Source: Owenia fusiformis (Eukaryota; Annelida; Polychaeta; Sabellida; Oweniidae). From it: a DNA stretch of 64,000 nucleotides. The DNA is taken from the NCBI GenBank assembly GCA_903813345.2, contig CAIIXF020000002.1:26302455-26366454 (forward strand), in the 5' to 3' direction. The notes under the pieces are model-generated. The model saw nothing but the letters and a program-made list of their open reading frames with translations, did not search any database and was not told the DNA's origin. Made by a program: the position numbers and the translations under genes. How positions within the stretch are numbered: the stretch's first letter is position 1; each line of letters opens with the position of its first letter. Shown piece after piece: positions 10,856-25,800 of the stretch.

Positions 10856-13800
10856 GTAAGTACATAAACATTGTATCTTAACTTACATTTTTATGTTTGT
10901 TTTTGACTGTTTCGGTAAAAATCTACTTTAAGTTTGAAGAATCATATAAGCCTGTAGCCTATTGTTTTTATACCGAAAAGTCTCCTCTGTAGGCCAGGCT
11001 GGAGGAATACTAGTGTGATGGGTCTCGTTACAAAACAAGCTTACATACAAATGGGGTCGATATTGCCCACTGCCTGACCTACTTCAGGGTTAAGACTGAA
11101 CGGTCTTGTAGATATTTAATAATATAACCGTACATTTAATCACTAGTGCTTCCAAGGGACAACGAGGCGAACGAGTCCAATTAGGCCAGGGGATTGTCCA
11201 GCGGGGTCATCGTTTGGATGTGTACGATTCTATTTCCAAAGACAAGTGCATCACTCGTGCTACAACAAAGATGAAATCCCATGTCCAGGAAGTTTTATGG
11301 TAACTTTAATTTAAAATCACCTTCCATTTCATTTCATTTCCATAAACCTACCCTAGTATACATCAATTGAGCAATTACTGGCTTACGTTATCGAAAATTG
11401 TTTTTATATTCCTGTCCCCAAAAATTCTAAATCCACTTTTAGGCATTCGGAGGTTCTCAGGTTGTGTGTTGTGAAGAGGACGATTGTAATAGTCCACCAG
11501 AGGGAGGATGGGAACGCCACCCCCCACCAGGGGGTTTGGGGCCAGGTGTATTTATACCAACATCCCCGACGCTTACAACAAAGAAACCCAATTTATATGT
11601 AAGTAAAGCAAATCGAGTCTTGGCTGCTAAAAGTCTGAGGGGCAATTCGGAACAAGAACAAATTGCGATTGATTGAAATACCTATTGTTGGACCCCTTGG
11701 GTCAGTCCAATGGATTGTTAAAATTACCTAATTTTGTAAGGAAAGAAACAACAAGTCGATTCCTTAATACTAAATTTATTTAATAATTTTGAAGTCTTGG
11801 ATCGAAAACATTACAGAATAATATGTGTTTACTGATAAAAACCTAGCCGAAAAAGTGCTACAAATTCTTTACAACTGCCTTTTATAGTAAGACAGAAGGA
11901 AGAAAACTATAAAATACAATGCAATTAATCATTTATAAACATCTCACAATAAAGAAACAGGAATATTCTCAAAGAATATTCTCTTAGGAATAAAGAATAT
12001 TCACAAGGAATATTCTCCATCATTTATAAACATCTCACAAATAAGGAATAAAGAGATAGGAATATTCTCAAAGAATATTCTCTAAGGAATAAAGAATATT
12101 CACAAGGAATATTCTCGATCATTTATAAACATCTCACAAATAAGGAATAAAGAAATAAGAATATTCTCAACTGTCAACAACATGACATAGTGTGAAGAAG
12201 TCAAGGAATAATGTATCTTTGGCAAGAAGCCAAAAATGAAGAAACTAATAAATCAATCAGTCCTAATATGAACTAAAAACCCTAAAATAAAATGTCCAAC
12301 ACTATACTAAACACTGACGGATCCAGAAGCTAACAAGGGGGGGGGGGGATTTCAAATCAGGGCCCAGATTTTGAAAATTTAAGGTCCATTTGTGATAAGT
12401 TTGCCAAAAAGGCCCAAAAAGGCCAAGCAATGACTTAAAAAGGCCCATTCATTAAGGCCCTTCGAAATCTTTGGGCCCCAAACTTTTTTGGCTCACTTAT
12501 TTCTGGTCCATCCATGGGGGAGGGGGGTATGGATCCGCCAGTGCTATACATACATTATTAACAGTGAATACATACGTACATGTATAACAAAATCCAGGAG
12601 TGATCAGAACTCTCTTATCTGCAAAAAATGCTACACTGTCACCTAATTAATGTTTCACTGCTAATCTTGCCTACACTCCATCATTTTTTATTAATCAACA
12701 GCATAGCGGGTGTTTAGATAAACACATCAATACATTCATCTGTGTGTATTTTAGTGTTTTGGTTCTGCCAGCGATGGCTCTGATAACCTACAGAGTACAC
12801 AGTGTGGCTCAGATACAGGGACATGTGTGAGGTTTGCATCGCAGAAAGGCATGATATACACCTGTCTTCCATCGGACTCTATGGGAGGATTGTCGTGCGA
12901 GGAACACATACAAGTAAGTTTATTGAGGACGTCGGTGTTTCGTAAATACTGTGCAAAATCACGTCGAATGTGGATTTTGGAATCCATATGAAAGGAGACG
13001 TATATAAACTAGATATTAGGCCCAATCTGAACATTTGCTATGAACATGAACACGTCCACAACAAAATAGTTCTAAATTATCATACTCATTTCAATGAGCC
13101 CGCCTCCAAGCTAAACCAGGGGTCCCCTCCGATCCATTGCAATTTGATTTATTATGGTTCTGGCAAGGAGGATTGGCTCCCAGGGTACAACATCGGTATT
13201 CTGTTCTATATCGGGTGTCCCAAAAAAATGAGACACTTTTTGCCAAGTATTTTCTCGGCAACTGATGAACCAAATTTTTTGAAAATTTGTACAAAGTAGC
13301 CCAGGAAAATTGTTAGTAAGGTGCAGAAATATGACAAAGATCAGATAATTTTTATGCGAGTATTAAGAAATTCAAGATAGCATGTCAAAATGTCCCATAC
13401 CGGAGCAATACAATGAGAATTTTTATCGCGTTTGTACCAAAAATGGGAAGAAATTAGACAAGTGATTTCTCAGCAATAGATGAGCCAAATTATTTGAAAA
13501 CTTTACTTGAGGCACTTAAGGGTATTTTCTGCTCGTGCTATAAATATGTAAGAGATTGGCTTCATATTATGTGTGTATTGTTGAATTAAAAACAGTATGT
13601 AAAAATAACCAATATCGATGTAAATCTCACTTATTAATCCTTTTCATGCAAATTACCTTTCCGTATTTATTCTTAACAATATCACCTCAAATGAATTTTG
13701 AGAATGAATGGATTTTGGATATTTGGGAAGAATGAAATGAATTAAGTAGACATGACACACAGACAAGCTATTTTGACTTATTTACAAATGCTATCACCTG

Positions 13801-16800
13801 ATAGCTGGTAGAAACACTGTAGAGGTCTCATCGCAGAGCTCCGGTATGGGGATATCTGACATGCTATTTTGAATCTCTTATAACTCGGAGAATATTTACT
13901 TGATTTGTTTAATATTTGTACAACTTGCTAATGATACTCTCAGGCTAATTTGTACAAATTCTCAGTGAATTTGGTTTATTAGTTGCCGAGAAAATACTTG
14001 GCAAAAAGTGTCTCATTTTTTTGGGACACCCGATATATGGACGTTTCGTTCACTTCGACATTAGAATCGTGAATTTTTGTCTTATTTTTCTAACGAAAAA
14101 TTCCAAAAACTCACAAGAAATGATCGAGATATTGGTTCAGATCGTTTAAACTGTTTATTTTGAATTAATAGACGGTTATAATTTCAGAATTCGAAAATAA
14201 CGGCATTTCGAAGTTTTCATTGTTGGAAAATATCGAGTTTCGATCCTGGGACTCAATCCGCCTTGTCTTCTGGAGTGTTAGTTAGTTAGTTAGAGTGGTT
14301 GGAATTCTTTGAAATTTTTAGTTATACTGTCTTGTAAAAAGCGGGAATACACATATCAAATAGTGTAGAACATGAATATGAATAATCACAAATTAAAAGG
14401 GGTATTTTAGTATTCTCTCAGCTTTAAATGAAAATGGAATTAAATGTGAGCGAAAAAGAAAACATCATTGTACAGCCAGAATAAAATAATTTTATTTCAT
14501 TATTATTTGAAGTCGTCAAACGAATCTTTGAAATTGGACCAAATTGCCGTTAAATAATGACTGGTCACTCCTTAAAACATGTAAATACAATATCAACAAG
14601 TTCATAACATAGTGAGGTCCAGAATGTTATTAAAGCCCGCGTCTCTGCTGTTGTGATTCGCTTTGTTCATCAATCCACCGTTGTTTCTTTCACCATTTTT
14701 AATTCTATCATACTTGTCATCCGCAACCGGATTAGCGTTTCCATCGCTTGTGAAACCATCGTTCACTGACCCAAGGCCACTCGTCGAACTATTTCTGACC
14801 GCTGCTTGTCCGCTATCGATATTCTCACCCATCTTTTTAGTACCAAATAGTTCTGCCTCTTCGAAAGTCTCTGGCAGTCGTTTATTTTTAGTTTCTGGCA
14901 GGAGGAAAGCCAGTCCACCAGCAATCAAAGGGAAAAATCCCAAAATCAAATATGGTAACCCGTACCATATGCTTCCTAGTAAAGGTATGTTTGGACTAAT
15001 TAAGCCTCCTATTCTACCGAAACTGGAACCGCTACCAAGACCGACATTCCTAGCAGGGGTAGGAAATATTTCACCACTGTATAAGTACATTACTCTAAAA
15101 ACGGTGTTTATTAGCAATGCTCCGCACATTGCTATCGTTGTAGTCAAAGCCATGATCTTTGTTGGCAACAGTCCAATCAAGGACAAAGCTAAAACCCCAT
15201 TCACAATAAAGAACGTAATGATTATGGACTTTCTACCCATTTTAAATAATACAACCAACAATAGTATTGGAGAAAGAAGATCAGCAACTCCATTGATGAT
15301 TAAATTGTTCAGGTAAACATTCCCGGGAATCAAAGTACCGACGTTAAGTGCCATAGCATAAGCGCCAAACACAACAGCAAACCATTGGACCCATATCACC
15401 AATGTTCGCCTCCTCATGTTCGGAGTACGGAATAAGTCGAGGACTAGAACTTTATTCACAGGTCCTTCATTTTGGTGTTCCTCTTTTGTTGTGACGTCAT
15501 CTTTCAAGGTAAAATTATCAGGAAGAGTTACTTTATTTATTTTAGCGATTCTCCTGCTTATATCTTCAGCTTCTTGATATCGTCCTTTTGCAATTAACCA
15601 TCGAGGCGACTCTGACAGGAAAAACACACCAATGAGTCCGGGAATGGTTACCAAAGCTGATATAATCTGAAGCCATTTATGACCTCTTACGAAGAATGCC
15701 GTTAGAGTTAATAACGCTCTGAGTATACGCAATATGGAGCTATAAAGTGTAGCGTGTGTCCTATGGACAGGCTGCATCATTTCAAGAGAAAGGACCCAAA
15801 GACTCGTGTATGCTCCGATTGACGCCAATAGAGAAAGCCAGCGCATTGCTAAAAAGAGAATGAAGTTATCAGAGAAAGCTCCACCAGTAATGGCTCCAAT
15901 TGCACAGACCATCATTCCTAATGTCGTTGGCTTTCTACCAAACTTGTCTGATATAAGTCCAGCGAGGAAAGCTCCAAATAGCAGTCCTAACATTTGGAAA
16001 GTAGCCGGTAGGGTATACATCCAGTTATTTTCACAGACAAGTCCATATTGGCTCACAGCGGTTGAGTAACGCTCAGATTGATCAAACACCCACCCACTGT
16101 TGCAAGCAATTTCAGAAATCGTTTCATTCCTCATCCATGTATCTATGATATTGGGATCGGTGAAGTTGATAGCGCTGTAGTTATAATTGAACATACTACA
16201 TTGTTTGAATACCGTATCCCCCAATTGGCCAGTTGTCTTGGGGATAGCAATGTGCTTCTGCATGGTTTCATTAAAGTGCTGCAACTCAGGTACCTTACAC
16301 CAATGGTCCATCCTACCAGCGATAAACACAGTAAGGATATACTGCCAACCGTTCCCTGCTGAGAACACGTTCCATACTACCATTACCAATAGTTGGTATC
16401 GCCCAAATCCTCCAAGCAATCCCAAAGCATCGTCAAACTTCATCTTGGTGTATCTGATGGAGTCCGTAATGAACACCACTTTTGGAGAAATGGCAATCAT
16501 AAAACAAATTATCAATGATAGTATCTCTTTTATTTACATCTTGATGTTTGGTATTGTATTTAAGGATAAGACCGTTAAACTTTAACAGTGATTATTTTTA
16601 CAAGTATTTAGATGTCTTTTATTGAATAAAATTTTGAATGGCCCTCTTGAATGATCAAGATCGGGCGTCTTGTGACACGTTACCATGATTGATTGTGTGT
16701 GTTTAGTACACTTGAACATGTTTGTTATCTGTCATGTTTTTATTGAGTTAGCACTCTCCACAGTTGTCTTCTTTTGTCAGAGGAGCATACCAAGTCCAAT

Positions 16801-19800
16801 GCCAAGAGTAAAAGGCGGTTGACATTGTAAGTGAAGAGACTGTGAATTGTGAATCCTGCAAATTACAAACACTGTAAAAGAATTGTAGACCGTATATTGG
16901 TAACTAATAATGTTAAACAAATAATCATATATTTTGTCCTTACATCACTACCACGCCTTACCATCGCGTAAGCAGGCGTCACCGTACAGCGTCAAAAATA
17001 CAGTAGTACCGTTTTCTGTACGGTGACGAAAATAAATTGAGTTGAAGCAAAAACTATAATGAGGGTTTTAAAAAAATGAATTAGCTGAAAATAAATACGA
17101 TTTCGGGTGTAATAAAAATAGCATTCTCTTACGAATGGTTTTAACTTTCTAATTATGGTAAAAGTTTTTCGAGCACTGCTCGGATTTTTTCTGACTGGAT
17201 CGGCCCACATAATCGACTCGAGGGAAAAATGTTGCTTTTTCACTTTTCGTTTGGTTATTATCTTCCCTGTCGTCTGAGAGTATGGATTATTTTTATGAGA
17301 ATGTGTATTTGTTATCTACACATTTTAGAACAGATGAATATTCGGCAAATAATCATTCAGTATATTTATTTAAAAAATATCAGATCTGTACGATGACGCA
17401 TCAGCTGTGCGGTGACGATTCCTTAGATTTTATGAAGTGTAATATATGACCTCAGTATTAACTTAAGATTCCATAAGTTTTTGTGTGGAAATTCAAATGA
17501 TGTATCCCAGTCAACATTGAAAAAGATCAATTCTTATGTTACCATTAATTTCTGATAACAAGGATTAAATACTGAAACACATTCAACTCTAGGCTTACTG
17601 TTCGAACAAGAGGTAAAGAAGCGTCAGATCTACAAGTACATTATCACTGGTAAGAATCAAGCGAAGGTTACAGCCGTCACATTCGCATTTAAGATGGCGG
17701 ACAGGAAGTATTAATTTCGATATTTTTAGTTTTCATGGAATTAACTATGTGAAAGTTGACGTAATGCTTTGATATCATTTGAACTAAACCAGGCTTTTCT
17801 CATATGACTAACAAAGATAGCCTACACAGCCATCTTTACGCCATGCAAGATATTGCATCGTTCATCCTAAAAAGTCACTCGTGAAAGATGAGATTTACTT
17901 GTGACATCCCTTGTTTTAAAACAGCAATAACATAGCAACAAATATACTGAGTTTTTGGTTTCATGATCCTTACCGTATCACACATTTCCAGTAACCTTCC
18001 ATTAAGCGGTGGAAGATGTCGTTAAACTGTAGCGCCCATGTACTATAATGAACAAATGATCATACTCCAGAGTTTCCATTTCATATAAGCTTAGTCTCAT
18101 TAAGTTCATCAAAGCATAGCGCCGACTATAAAGAAGTTTAATTCGATGAAAACTAAAAATGTCGAAATCGACACTTCCTGTCCGCCATCTTAAATGCAAA
18201 AGAGACTGCAGTAACTTTCACTTGATACTGATCAGTTTGACAACATTTATACGATGGATACTTGATTGAATCCATATTTGAACTTCCACACCAAAACTTA
18301 TGCGATTTGAAGTAATAAATAATGAATTCTTTATATTACTTCTCACAGATTATAATGAATCGTCACCGTACAGCTGATGCGTCACCGTACAAATTTGATC
18401 TTTTTCAAATATACATAATGAATGGTTGATTGCTGAATCTTCGCCCGTTCTAAAATGTGAAGTCAACAAATACATATTCTCATAAAAATAATCCATACTC
18501 TCAGACGGCAGGGAAAATAATAACCAAACGAAATGTGAAAAAAAACTTTTTTCACTTGCGTCGATTATGTTGGCCGATTCACACAGAAAAAATCCGAACA
18601 GAGCTCGTAAAACGCTTATCATAATTAGAAAGTTAAAACCATTTCTAAGAGAACACGGTCTTTATTTCACATGAAATCGTATTAGTTTTCATCAAATTAA
18701 TTTTTTTAAACCCTAGTCATAGTTTTTGCTTCAAACCAGTTAATTTGCGTCACCGTACAGAAAACTGTACTCCGCTAATTTTGGACGCTGTACGGTGACG
18801 CCTGCTTACGCGATGGTTAGGCGTGACTACATACGGTACAAAGCCTAAATCCCCTAGCACACCGTTGCTGTAGTATTATAGTATTATCTCCGGAACCCTC
18901 AGGCGTCATTTGGACACCCGTGTATTAGAACGTAACGTAACATTTCTGCTCTGAAAATGAAATCAGATTTGCCGCCCTGACTTGATATCCAAGATATTTT
19001 GATAACATTTTGGAAGTGTTGGTGGTCCACCATCTTAAAATGTGGCTTGAACACGGTAAGGAGGATACATATAATCTCAGTTGAGTATTATGAGCTGTTT
19101 AGTACATTTTTAATATGTTCGGTCAAATTCCGAATACTAGGATTAGATATTTTTGAGTGAAATCGGGATATCAGATATTGGGATATGTTTGACGGTATTA
19201 AGAAAAACAGCCCTTATAGAAATGCATTTAACGTCCGTCGACACTTTAACAGTCCCGTAATTTGGATCAATTTTCTCCTTGCACCCCTTACCCTCCAGAC
19301 ACCTCATTGACTCTCATATAATGATTATACACGCAACTATATTGAGTGCAGAGGTTTACTGAAAAGAAACGCATAACCCTTAAGGTGTAATGACCTTAGC
19401 AGGTCGCTACTACAGTCCCATCTGTAGTGGCTAGCCTTTATGGCTCAGGGGTAGAGTGTCTGCCTCGAGAGCGGAAGGTCCTGGGTTCGATTCATGAATT
19501 GAATTTAGCACAATCTCTTTGAATCTAGTATCTGACTCGGTACACTACAGCTCCCGACGGGCGTGCCCAAGGGTCGTTACAAGGCTAAGGGTATGTTATA
19601 GCACATATCCTGATAATAGCACTATATCATTGTTGTTTAAGGATGATGCCGTGGCACGTAAAATTCAATTACAGATTATTATTTTTTTCAAATTAACTAT
19701 AAAACAAACATCATGTGTGTGCTCATTGAGTTATCAGGTTCTAAATGGACCTTTAAATGGTAATCACACATTTCAAACATAAACTTCAAGATAAGCATGG

Positions 19801-22800
19801 GGTTAATTCGCCATTTTCTGTCAGAATGTTGCATTTAATTAGAAAACTTCTTAATTTTCTCAAGTAGGTCAAAATACCGTTAAAACATGTAATCCTTGAA
19901 CCTGAATTGCTGTTTTCTTAACAACTTAATCGTTTCCTATCATTTTTAAATTCATGGATAGATTGATACAGAACTTATTTAAATGAATAAACGATAGTAA
20001 ACCATACACTCCAGTATCTACACGAGTTGAGTTCAATTGTTTAATGTTTTATATGTCTCTGAAAAGAGTAAGCACATTTGACATTGAGTTAAAATATAAA
20101 ATGTTTACATGATTTGGCCTTGGTGTACGATTTGCATTAAAACATTAATATGTTACATTCAAAATATAACTTTTATTGACATTAGTCTTTAATAAAATGC
20201 CTAATTATTTGTGAGATAATATGGATTTGATTATATTGAACAATATAATTCTAATAATATTTGAGATTATCAGATTATATGGCGGTTCTGCAAATAGCCT
20301 TATCTATCTCTTATTTATATCTACAGGGTGTCCCGAAAGTATGGCCCCCCTAGGCAGACATATTCCAGTGTCCTCATAGTATGTGTCATATCTCATTTTA
20401 AAGCTTATCCGAAGTTACATTGATTTGCCAAGTATCATGGTTTAACTTCAAATGGTAAAAAGTTACAGTCATTTTAAAAGTTAGTGTTTTGTCAAAATAA
20501 AGTTCAATTTTACACCACATTACTAGTCAATGAGTCCCCACTTGGCCATGTTAACATCCGCAATTCTTTTCAGATATGACCTTAAAAGCCCTTCAAATAG
20601 CGGTGTGGAATTTTATAACCTTCTTAAAACCTGTTTAGGCACTTTAGAGGAGTTTCCTTAGAGTTTCTACCCTCATCGTTCTCTTTTTCCAACTCAATAT
20701 CCATCCGACCCGAAAAAGATTGCTGCTGTTATAGATGGCCCAGGAGGACACATTGACTAGTGATTTGGTGTAAAATTGAACTTAATTTTGACCAAACACT
20801 AAATTTCGAAATGCCTGTAATTTTTTTCACATTTGAGAGTTGAACCATGATACTTGGCGAATCAATGTAACTTTGGATAAGCTTTAAAATGATATATGAC
20901 ACATACTATGACGACACTGGTATATGTCTGCCTAGGGGGCCCCATACTTTCGGGACACCCTGTATATTATGTGTTTATTTCTTTTTATGATTCTACTCTC
21001 TTCTGTTTGATAGCGTTTGGGAGGATTCGACCCACTGTGCTGCCGAACCAACTATTGCAACGAGCCACCACAAATAGTAAGTCAAACACATTTATCCTTA
21101 CATTTGAAAACGTTAGTCTATTCAGAAGTGTTCCAGATGCCAGCATATGCTTTAGTTGCAACCATAGGCCGATATAAAGATGGCAGCACGATTACCATGC
21201 CATCTTTATTTAAAAATTATTTTTATTTATCTCAGCCTATTGCCAGTTGCAACATTTGAAATGACGCAGGTATTAAAGTTCCGATATCCATTTAGTATTT
21301 CTTCGTCAAGACTGTGGACACTTATCTACTTCACAAACAAAATAAAGTAGTTATGCTTGGGGAGGGGGGGCACAGGGGCTTGTAGCTTACCCATCATTTA
21401 GTCCCCTAGCTAGCTGGTAAGAAAGGTGCACTCGATGATTCAGTGTGACATGTACTGAAGAGTGTGGGGGGAAGAATTAGATATTTTACATTTATGTGCG
21501 TTTGAGTGCAGCGATATTAGCTCATAAATGTTTTCTTAGGCGTCGTGTAAATGGAACTGGTGTTCGGTGATTGAGTGTGTTTATTCAAGCGTGAACTTCG
21601 TTGTAGTGTAATGCCTTGGTCACATTTGCTCCGATTTCCACTACGGCGCCCGGCCGATTGAGTATTTTGTTCAAAATTGAATACAATATTGAACAAAACA
21701 CTCAATCGGCCGGGCGCCGGCCGATGGATCGGAGCATATGTGACCAAGGCATTAATGTGATGATATCGTGTTGCTTCATTTCTGAGCTTAGTCACTGAAC
21801 CATACTCATAAAATTTTTGAAAAATGTATTTCTGTATTTTTAGTATGTAGTATTGATATATATTGTAAAACATTTACATGTCTTTGATTAATCGCGTACC
21901 TTTTCTGTTGCATCTTTTAAATGTGCGCTTGGCTTTCAAGGTTCAAACATCGACTTTGAATCTACCTTCATGCATATTTCGAAAAATAGATTCATCAGAG
22001 AAGGTTTTAGACCAGGCAATCACATCTATAGTCGGCAAAACCTTATTTCTAATCATTTTATCCTCTCTATATCGCCGTGTCACTTATAGAACAAAAGTCG
22101 ATTAAAACACTTAAATGGGATTGAGTCGCATGCATCACTCGCAATACAATTTGTGATTTATAGATGGCAGGACAGTAGTCACTTAGGTATTTGTAGCATT
22201 TACATATCAAGGAGGATTAGCTCACAAAGTGCAACAACGATATTTTTGCGATAAATGGGCATGTCATGATTACAAAATCTAATTCAAATAGCCGCCATTT
22301 TGTTCACTTCAACATTTGAATCGTGAATTTTGACCGAGATATTGGTTCCAATCTTTTGGACTGTTTATTTTGAATTTATAGTTGGTTATAATTTCAGAAA
22401 CTTCGACGTTTTCATTGTTGGAAAATATCGAGTTTCGATCTCAGGAGCTAATTTTCCTTGAATACATATAATGGAATTTATTTATACTTTATATAGATGG
22501 CATGATCGAGGCGGTAGCATCGAGGCTAAATGAAATCTAGAATCGGGAAACTTGTTGATTAAAATGGTGAGAGGCTGTAGGTGTTTTCAGTATTATAATA
22601 GGTCGCAATGTGATATTCATATTTGGCCCTTTTCAAAATTAAAGGCCCATTTTTGATAATTTGGCGTAAAACTAAAAAATGCCAATTGAAGCGGCCCATT
22701 GCCCTGCTCCAGACGCGCCAATGTTATCACTTGAATTGTTGTGGTTTAATCTAACAATGCAATTTTTAGCTCTTATTTTTAGTTTAACGAATACCAATGA

Positions 22801-25800
22801 CAAATTACTTTACCGAAACACAAATCGCATTTAAAGTGAGGATGCTTACTTTGGTTGCATGAAATGAAGTGAAAATTGGTTGAGTCTCAAATGAAGGATG
22901 CATAATTGCCCCTATTCACATCATGTAGATTAATCGTTACACAATACAATTTAGAAAAAAGGTTCCTTTAATTGTCGAAGGTGACGCCTGGATTGCAACC
23001 TGATAAATCAGTTGCTCGAGAAGTGTGTAATAACGTAGAGATTTATTGCGTACTTGCTAAGCAATGTTACTGTGATTTTGAATTTGTTGCCTGGCAAAAC
23101 GGCTGGTTTATTACAAACTGTCCATATTTATCGAGTAACCCTCTTGTACCCGTCACCATGGGTTAAAGAAGTGTCGTGTCTGATTGCTCTGTTTTACTAT
23201 ATCGATCCAACAGTGCAGAACCGTAGAGTTTTTCAATCCATCGGGAGTCAGGTATCGGTAAGTTTACATTGAATCTAAAAACTATAGGTACTGCTTTTAG
23301 AGGAATATGGTTATTTTTGTGAAAGGGTCTCAAATCAATTAAATGACTATACTATTTAATGCAAATTAAAACATTCGAGGAACAATAACATATCAATGGC
23401 ATTTGATTGCTTTGCTACAGAACATGTATCAAGTGAATAAAGCTAGTAGAGTCAAAGGACGTCAAAAATTGCACCTGAAAGCAATGTCACTCCATCCTCG
23501 TTAACTGAACGTAAAGAACGAACCATTGAGGATGTTGATCCTATAGACCACTCTAAATATACTTTCCCGGAGAAGTCCATGAGCAAACTTTGAACTAATG
23601 CATTTAACATTTAACTACAAATGTTTAAAGCACTTAATCAACTTAAACTGAGACTAACATAAAAAAAAATTTTATGATGGTCTCAAGGCTTATATAAGAA
23701 GCACCAAATCATTAATTACCCCCGGACAGTAACCGGTAACGTATTTAATCTGAACAACATGTTCAAAATCTAAGATCACCAAGAATTTGATCTCAAGTTC
23801 TAATAGGGTCAATGTAAGATGGGATTACCAATCTACATCCTCGGTATATTATATATATGGGGTTCTTCGTTCATCTTCTTTACTACTTTTACCATTTGTC
23901 AATGAGGTTTATTGTCGGGATACTTGTACAGTACTGCGCGCAGAGTCTAGTTATAAACGAAGCTTTTTTAAGAAGTGAAGTCGAACGAATGCAAAGGGTA
24001 AGATACTTGCGACAATGGAAAATAAAGCAAAGCACTTAAATATGCATGATATCGTATTGCACTTTCGACAGTCTCCTACACAGGGGTTATCAAGTGTATA
24101 ATGTAACGTATGTCTCTATGGGACGCAATCTTAGAAAGACCAATCAATGATTGAGTTTTATTCAGTCCAGATGAATGGATGTCTTCACTTAATTAGTGGC
24201 TAACTAATTGCGTTAGTGCCAAGAGACTACCGTATACATGTATATATTATACGCTTAAATCAGACTCGAATATCACATATTCGAAGTTCATCTAATTCTT
24301 GCAGGCCGTATATCCAGCTTTTGCCAGCTCTCACAAAAAGGTTTGAAGGGGTTCACATTTGCCAATTTTCCTCCAAAATCACCCAAAAACTGTATGATTT
24401 GGGATATCCATGCATTATATATCATTACAGCTGAATCGGACAGTCCGAACGGGCATTTCATGATCTATTACATTTTCAATTTCAGTATATTTTTATTTCA
24501 ACTTTTCTTGTCAACTATATATACTTGTCACCATAATCCAAATTGAAATCATCCTAGGCGGAATATCATATAGCTAAACTGAAATATCACATCCAATAAC
24601 AATTACATTGAAACTGAAATGTAATTTAACCTAAATACTTGTAAAACAACAGTATCTATACAAATTGAATTAAAATCTGTAATTGAATTACATTCAAATT
24701 GAAATATCATTATTTGCAAATTGAAATATCTAAAATATTTCATACGTTGCTATATTTAATGCGCTGAAAATTAGATTTTAAGATGTAACTCACTAGCATT
24801 ATATTTATACAAGAAGTTAAGAAACAAGTGTGTCATGGATTATTAGATTCACACGCACATGGAACTATATTCATTTGATGGAAGTCTAAGCGTATGGATT
24901 CCGGATTTTCCAGAGCTTTTGGTTTGGGGCTATTTGTGATAATATGAAATCCATTGACTCGACCTTTATGAAGCATAAATAATTGATATGTCCATTTGTT
25001 TAATGATATAAAAGATCTAGGTTGTATGTAAGAATATACTTATTTATAGTCTTCGGTATTTCACGCTGAGAGCTCGCTTATGTGTTTTTTCTCCGGGGTC
25101 TCAGTTATAGCCAGAAATAGCTTGAATACCATATATCGGAGTTCCAAAATAATATATAACCATTGCAGAATTGAATATAATTGGTCATGGTATACCGTAC
25201 ATACCCCGGGGATTTAGGTCGATTACATTATATAGCACTGTACGAATCTCCCTTTTGAGCAACATCAAACAATTAGAAAGTGCACACTGTTCAAGATGAA
25301 CACACACCAAAAAAAAAGCTTTATATGAAACGAAAAAAGATAAATAAATAAAAAGCAAATAAAAATCAAGTGTACAAACACAATCTTGTGTGCATAACAA
25401 TTTTACATGAATGCTCATAAAAATCACTAAAATAAACCTAAAGAAAACACTCGACGTGAACTGAACGATATTGAATATGAAAACATTTACATTAACAACA
25501 ATCGAGAGGTTAGTGTATATTACCAACTTTATGTACATATTGACTCAGTCGGCATGATGTTGACCTTACCGCAGAAAATTACGATACGCAATAAAATGGA
25601 CCGTATAATATAATAGACATGGTTCACATTAAGGCAAGAGGAATCTGAGCCAATACAATTGCTAATTATATTAGAGCATATAGAAGTGAAGTCCATATTG
25701 AGCAAGATCAACGTCTATTGGGGAATTGGTCTACGTTCATTAAGTGGAATACATCATTACAGCGACGCTCGGGGCTCTCCCAGAGCGCTCCCTTGGATTA

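Noticed and set aside
14663-15316. 217-aa plus-strand open frame
   Set aside because: Antisense shadow of the SLC22 gene, whose family motifs are clear on the other strand.
22972-23280. Possible extra Ly6/uPAR exon (several Cys codons, GGTAAGT-like donor at about 23260)
   Set aside because: Cysteine spacing does not match the other first-half exons, no Cys-start after an AG acceptor, and there is no partner CC-x4-CN exon before exon 6.
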